Origin: Planctomycetota bacterium
GTDB lineage: Bacteria > Planctomycetota > Planctomycetia > Gemmatales > Gemmataceae
NCBI GenBank assembly: GCA_021807595.1
Contig: JAKBCS010000004.1
Coordinates: 1 to 64,000 of the forward strand
DNA length: 64,000 nt
Direction of reading: 5' to 3'
The stretch's first letter is position 1. Every line of letters starts with the position of its first letter. Under the pieces are notes generated by a model. The model was given only the letters and a program-made list of their open reading frames with translations, did no database searches and was not told the origin of the DNA. Positions 61,844 through 64,000 of the stretch are shown one piece after another. Position numbers and translations under genes: made by a program.

Positions 61844-62521
61844 ATGCGCGGCGACAATCCAGACCAGGAAAACGGGACGGCACGCCTTTGCACGATGGGA
61901 ATGGCCGTCGCCGCAGGGTTGTTTCGGCTCGTGCCCCATCCGTGGAACTTCACGCCGGTCGGCGCGCTCGGCTTATTCGGCGGGGCCAAGTTGCGAGCGT
62001 GGTTGGCGTATGGGCTGCCTCTGGCCGTCATGGCCGCATCCGATTTGTTGTTGTGGGTCAAAGATGGAAGCGAGCCGTTCAATCCTTGGGTTTACGGCTG
62101 TTTCCTGCTCGCCGTAACCTGGGGACGTTTGTTCCTGCGAAACGGAGGCGCGAAGCGGATGGTCGCCGTCAGCGTGCTGGTGAGCGCGCAATTTTTCTTG
62201 GTCACGAACTTCGGTGTCTGGCTGCACGGCATCCGCAATCATCCCGCGCCGCCGGAGGGAACCGCCGTCGTGTGGAAGGACTATCCCGGCCTGCCCACGC
62301 CGGTACCCGTCGCCTTTGCTCCGAACCTATCGGGGTTGCTCGCTTGCTATGTCGCCGCCCTGCCGTTTGTCGGCACGAATGCTCCGCCGTTGGGCTTTTT
62401 CGGCAATCAATTGCTCGGTGATTTATTTTACACCATGCTGATATTCGGATTGTCTGCGGCCATCGTCTATGGGCGGACTTCCGTCGGCCAAAAGCCCCTG
62501 CCGATGGTCGAGAGACGATAG
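61844..62521 (+). CDS. DUF6580-like membrane protein
   Basis: The 225-residue protein has about five hydrophobic helices, with FRLVPHPWNFTPVGALGLFG early on (the P-H-P-x-N-F-x-P motif of DUF6580), ASDLLLW, FLVTNFGVW and GDLFYTMLIFGL late. The family is of unknown function; similar layouts occur in ECF-transporter S-components, so a small-molecule carrier is possible. GGGGAAA precedes ATG 61844. It is 104 bases after the epimerase gene. Confidence 0.75.
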   Translation: MRGDNPDQENGTARLCTMGMAVAAGLFRLVPHPWNFTPVGALGLFGGAKLRAWLAYGLPLAVMAASDLLLWVKDGSEPFNPWVYGCFLLAVTWGRLFLRNGGAKRMVAVSVLVSAQFFLVTNFGVWLHGIRNHPAPPEGTAVVWKDYPGLPTPVPVAFAPNLSGLLACYVAALPFVGTNAPPLGFFGNQLLGDLFYTMLIFGLSAAIVYGRTSVGQKPLPMVERR

Positions 62522-62577
62522 GGGAACCCGAATTGCCGCGCGAACCGAGTTTCTGGTATGATTGTCTCGTGAACTGT

Positions 62578-62607
62578 GGTTAGCCGCGACGCAAAGCGGA
62601 GCGCGTT
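62578..62607. repeat. Family-B half element
   Basis: GGTTAGCCGCGACGCAAAGC matches the left arm of family B with small changes; the right arm is missing. It lies 50 bases upstream of the prfB start. Confidence 0.65.
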
Positions 62608-62657
62608 TTAAGCCCGATTCGATTTTTTCGCGAGACGATTATCCCAAGAGGAATGTA

Positions 62658-63771
62658 ATGAACGCCGAATTACGACGCCGAAGCGATGAGGTCTTGAGCC
62701 GTTTGACGCAGTTGCGGGACTCTCTTTGACATCGCGGCCAAACAGTCCCAGCGCGAACAGCTGAACGCGCGGATGGGGCAACCGAATTTCTGGGACAACC
62801 CCGAAAAGGCGCAGCAAATCATTGCTCAATTGAAACCGCTCAACGGACTGCTCAAGCCTTACGAGGATTTGGAGTCCGTCGCCGGCGACGTTCAAGCTCT
62901 CGTCGAATTGGCCGACGAAGACGCGGGTTTGGAAGCCGAACTCGAAAGCGAGTTGACTCCGTTCGAGAAACGGCTCGACGATTTCGAGATGCGCGCCATG
63001 CTCGATGGTCCGCAAGACGCCAGCAACGCCTACCTGCGCATCCAAGCGGGAACCGGCGGCACCGAAGCCTGCGACTGGGCCGCGATGCTCATGCGCATGT
63101 ATGCGCGCTGGGCCGAGCGAAACAGGTACGAGGTCGAAATCGTCGACGAATTGTCCAACGAAGAAGCGGGCATTCGCAACGCCACCCTGCACATTCGCGG
63201 CGATTACGCCTACGGCAACCTCCAGAGCGAGGCCGGGGTGCATCGACTGGTGCGCATCAGTCCGTTCGACGCGAACGCGCGACGGCAAACGTCGTTCGCG
63301 GCCGTGGACGTGATCCCGGAAATCGAAGGGACAATCGAGATCGAAATACGCTCCGATGAGTTGCGGCGCGACACGTTTCGCAGCGGCGGCCCCGGCGGCC
63401 AGCATCAGAACAAGACCGAGAGCGGCGTGCGCTACACCCATCTCCCGACGGGCATCGCCGCCGAAAGCCGCAGTCAACGCAGCCAGCATAAAAACGACGA
63501 AATGGCTCTAAAAATGCTCAAGGCCAAACTCTATCAGGTCGAGGAACAGAAGCGCAAGGCCGAGGTCGACAAGCTGTACGACGAAAAGGGCGAAGTGGCG
63601 TGGGGCTATCAAATTCGCAACTATGTCATGCAGCCATACACACTGGTCAAGGATGTGCGCACCGAAGTGCAAACGCCGCAAGTCGGAAATGTCCTCGACG
63701 GCGAGATCGACGATTTCATTCAGGCTTATCTGCGTCTGAAGGCCGAACGCCGGCACAAGAAGGCGAGATAA
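62658..63771 (+). CDS. prfB: Peptide chain release factor 2 (programmed +1 frameshift)
   Basis: RF2 reads UGA and UAA stop codons. Reading starts at ATG 62658 (AAGAGGAAT upstream) and gives 23 residues, then meets TGA at 62727 in the context CTTTGAC. A +1 shift at CTT continues with GAC at 62728 to the stop at 63769-63771, giving 370 residues, close to the usual 365. After the shift the stop-codon recognition tripeptide SPF is at about residues 201-203 and GGQ at about 246-248 (GGPGGQHQNKTESG), as in known RF2. An annotation that starts at ATG 62773 would miss 38 residues. Confidence 0.96.
62716..62730 (+). promoter_or_regulatory. RF2 autoregulatory frameshift site
   Basis: The sequence CTTTGAC at 62724-62730 is the classical RF2 slippery site: the ribosome slips +1 from CTT onto TTT when UGA waits for too little RF2. 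A weak Shine-Dalgarno-like GGGA (62716-62719) lies four bases upstream of CTT, shorter than the AGGGGG of E. coli. High RF2 favours termination at the TGA, so the gene regulates itself. Confidence 0.93.
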
Positions 63772-63979
63772 CCGCTACGCGGACCTCAAGGAACGGAGCG
63801 CCGTGGGTCTCTCGATTCGTCTCGAATCGGGAGATTTACGTCGTCCCGTTCGTCGATTTTTGTGTACTGAATTTTCGTTCAGATACCGAGTGCCCCCTCC
63901 GTCGCTACCTTGGTGAGAGATGAACTTTCCGAGTCGTCGAAGTGTCTTTGCTCGGAGAGACGGAGGATAGCGGGAAAAC

Positions 63980-64000
63980 ATGCGGCGAACAACGAACGCG
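63980..64000 (+). CDS. Possible 5' end of next gene, cut by window edge
   Basis: ATG 63980 follows GGAGG (about 12 bases before) and the frame reads Met-Arg-Arg-Thr-Thr-Asn-Ala to the end of the window. The evidence is only the ribosome-binding site and start; no homology can be seen from seven codons. The 200 bases after prfB hold no other feature I could support. Confidence 0.3.

Noticed and set aside
62658..62729. Separate 23-codon peptide before prfB
   Set aside because: The CTTTGAC site and continuation of RF2 homology after a +1 shift explain it as the first part of prfB.

Overview
The window reads as a chromosomal segment of a planctomycete, probably Gemmataceae-like (inference from gene content only). 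The evidence is three DUF1559 pseudopilin-type proteins with the C-terminal H-x9-DG motif, a DUF1549/1553 - DUF1501 - WD40 operon, two Hanks-type kinases (one fused to a WD40 propeller), an EF-hand secreted protein, several small secreted Gly/Pro/Tyr-rich proteins and a GC-rich composition. I saw no rRNA or tRNA gene, CRISPR array, prophage or integron. Coding density is high, with many convergent or 1-20 bp overlapping gene ends.

Layout. 0-5.7 kb: palindromic repeats, an M50 site-2 protease, a DUF2203 protein, ung, an inositol-phosphatase-fold nucleotidase and an ABC exporter whose ATPase motifs are degenerate. 6-18.1 kb: a roughly 21-repeat WD40 protein, a PEGA lipoprotein, an anchored zinc-ribbon protein, an EF-hand protein, an intradiol dioxygenase, a Ser/Thr kinase, a secreted beta-rich protein and three small exported proteins. 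18.4-25 kb: dnaA, a second DUF2203 protein, a broken AAA-ATPase/partner cassette that looks like a defence-system relic, argH, a decayed REP-associated transposase (RAYT-like) with hairpins, and lysA. 25-36 kb: a secreted HEAT/pseudo-receiver protein, a 1130-residue membrane protein, a UbiD-family decarboxylase, a DUF1559 protein divergent from a ModE-ModA fusion, and a secreted Tyr/Gly-rich protein. 36-45.4 kb: a minimal HExxH zincin, MoxR, an acyltransferase, the DUF1549-DUF1501-WD40 operon, an NHL propeller protein and a STAS protein. 45.8-54.5 kb: an acyl-CoA carboxylase beta subunit, a secreted protein, and an ECF sigma - kinase/WD40 - DUF1559 signalling unit beside another DUF1559 gene. 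54.5-62.5 kb: a glycan cluster of three glycosyltransferases, an ABC exporter, a HEAT lipoprotein and a sugar epimerase, with start/stop overlaps, then a DUF6580 membrane protein. 62.6-63.8 kb: prfB with a programmed +1 frameshift.

Three families of long palindromes recur between genes: A, a CTCTCCCC-type element with a central GTACTC; B, TTAGCCGCGACGCG and its complement; C, GAGCCGGAAGCG and its complement. The RAYT-like gene is a candidate relative of whatever mobilised them. The points I rank highest are the pseudo-ATPase ABC exporter, the defence-like relic, the decayed RAYT with its hairpins, the ModE-ModA one-component regulator and the glycan export cluster. I did not find a clearly new intact multi-gene system.
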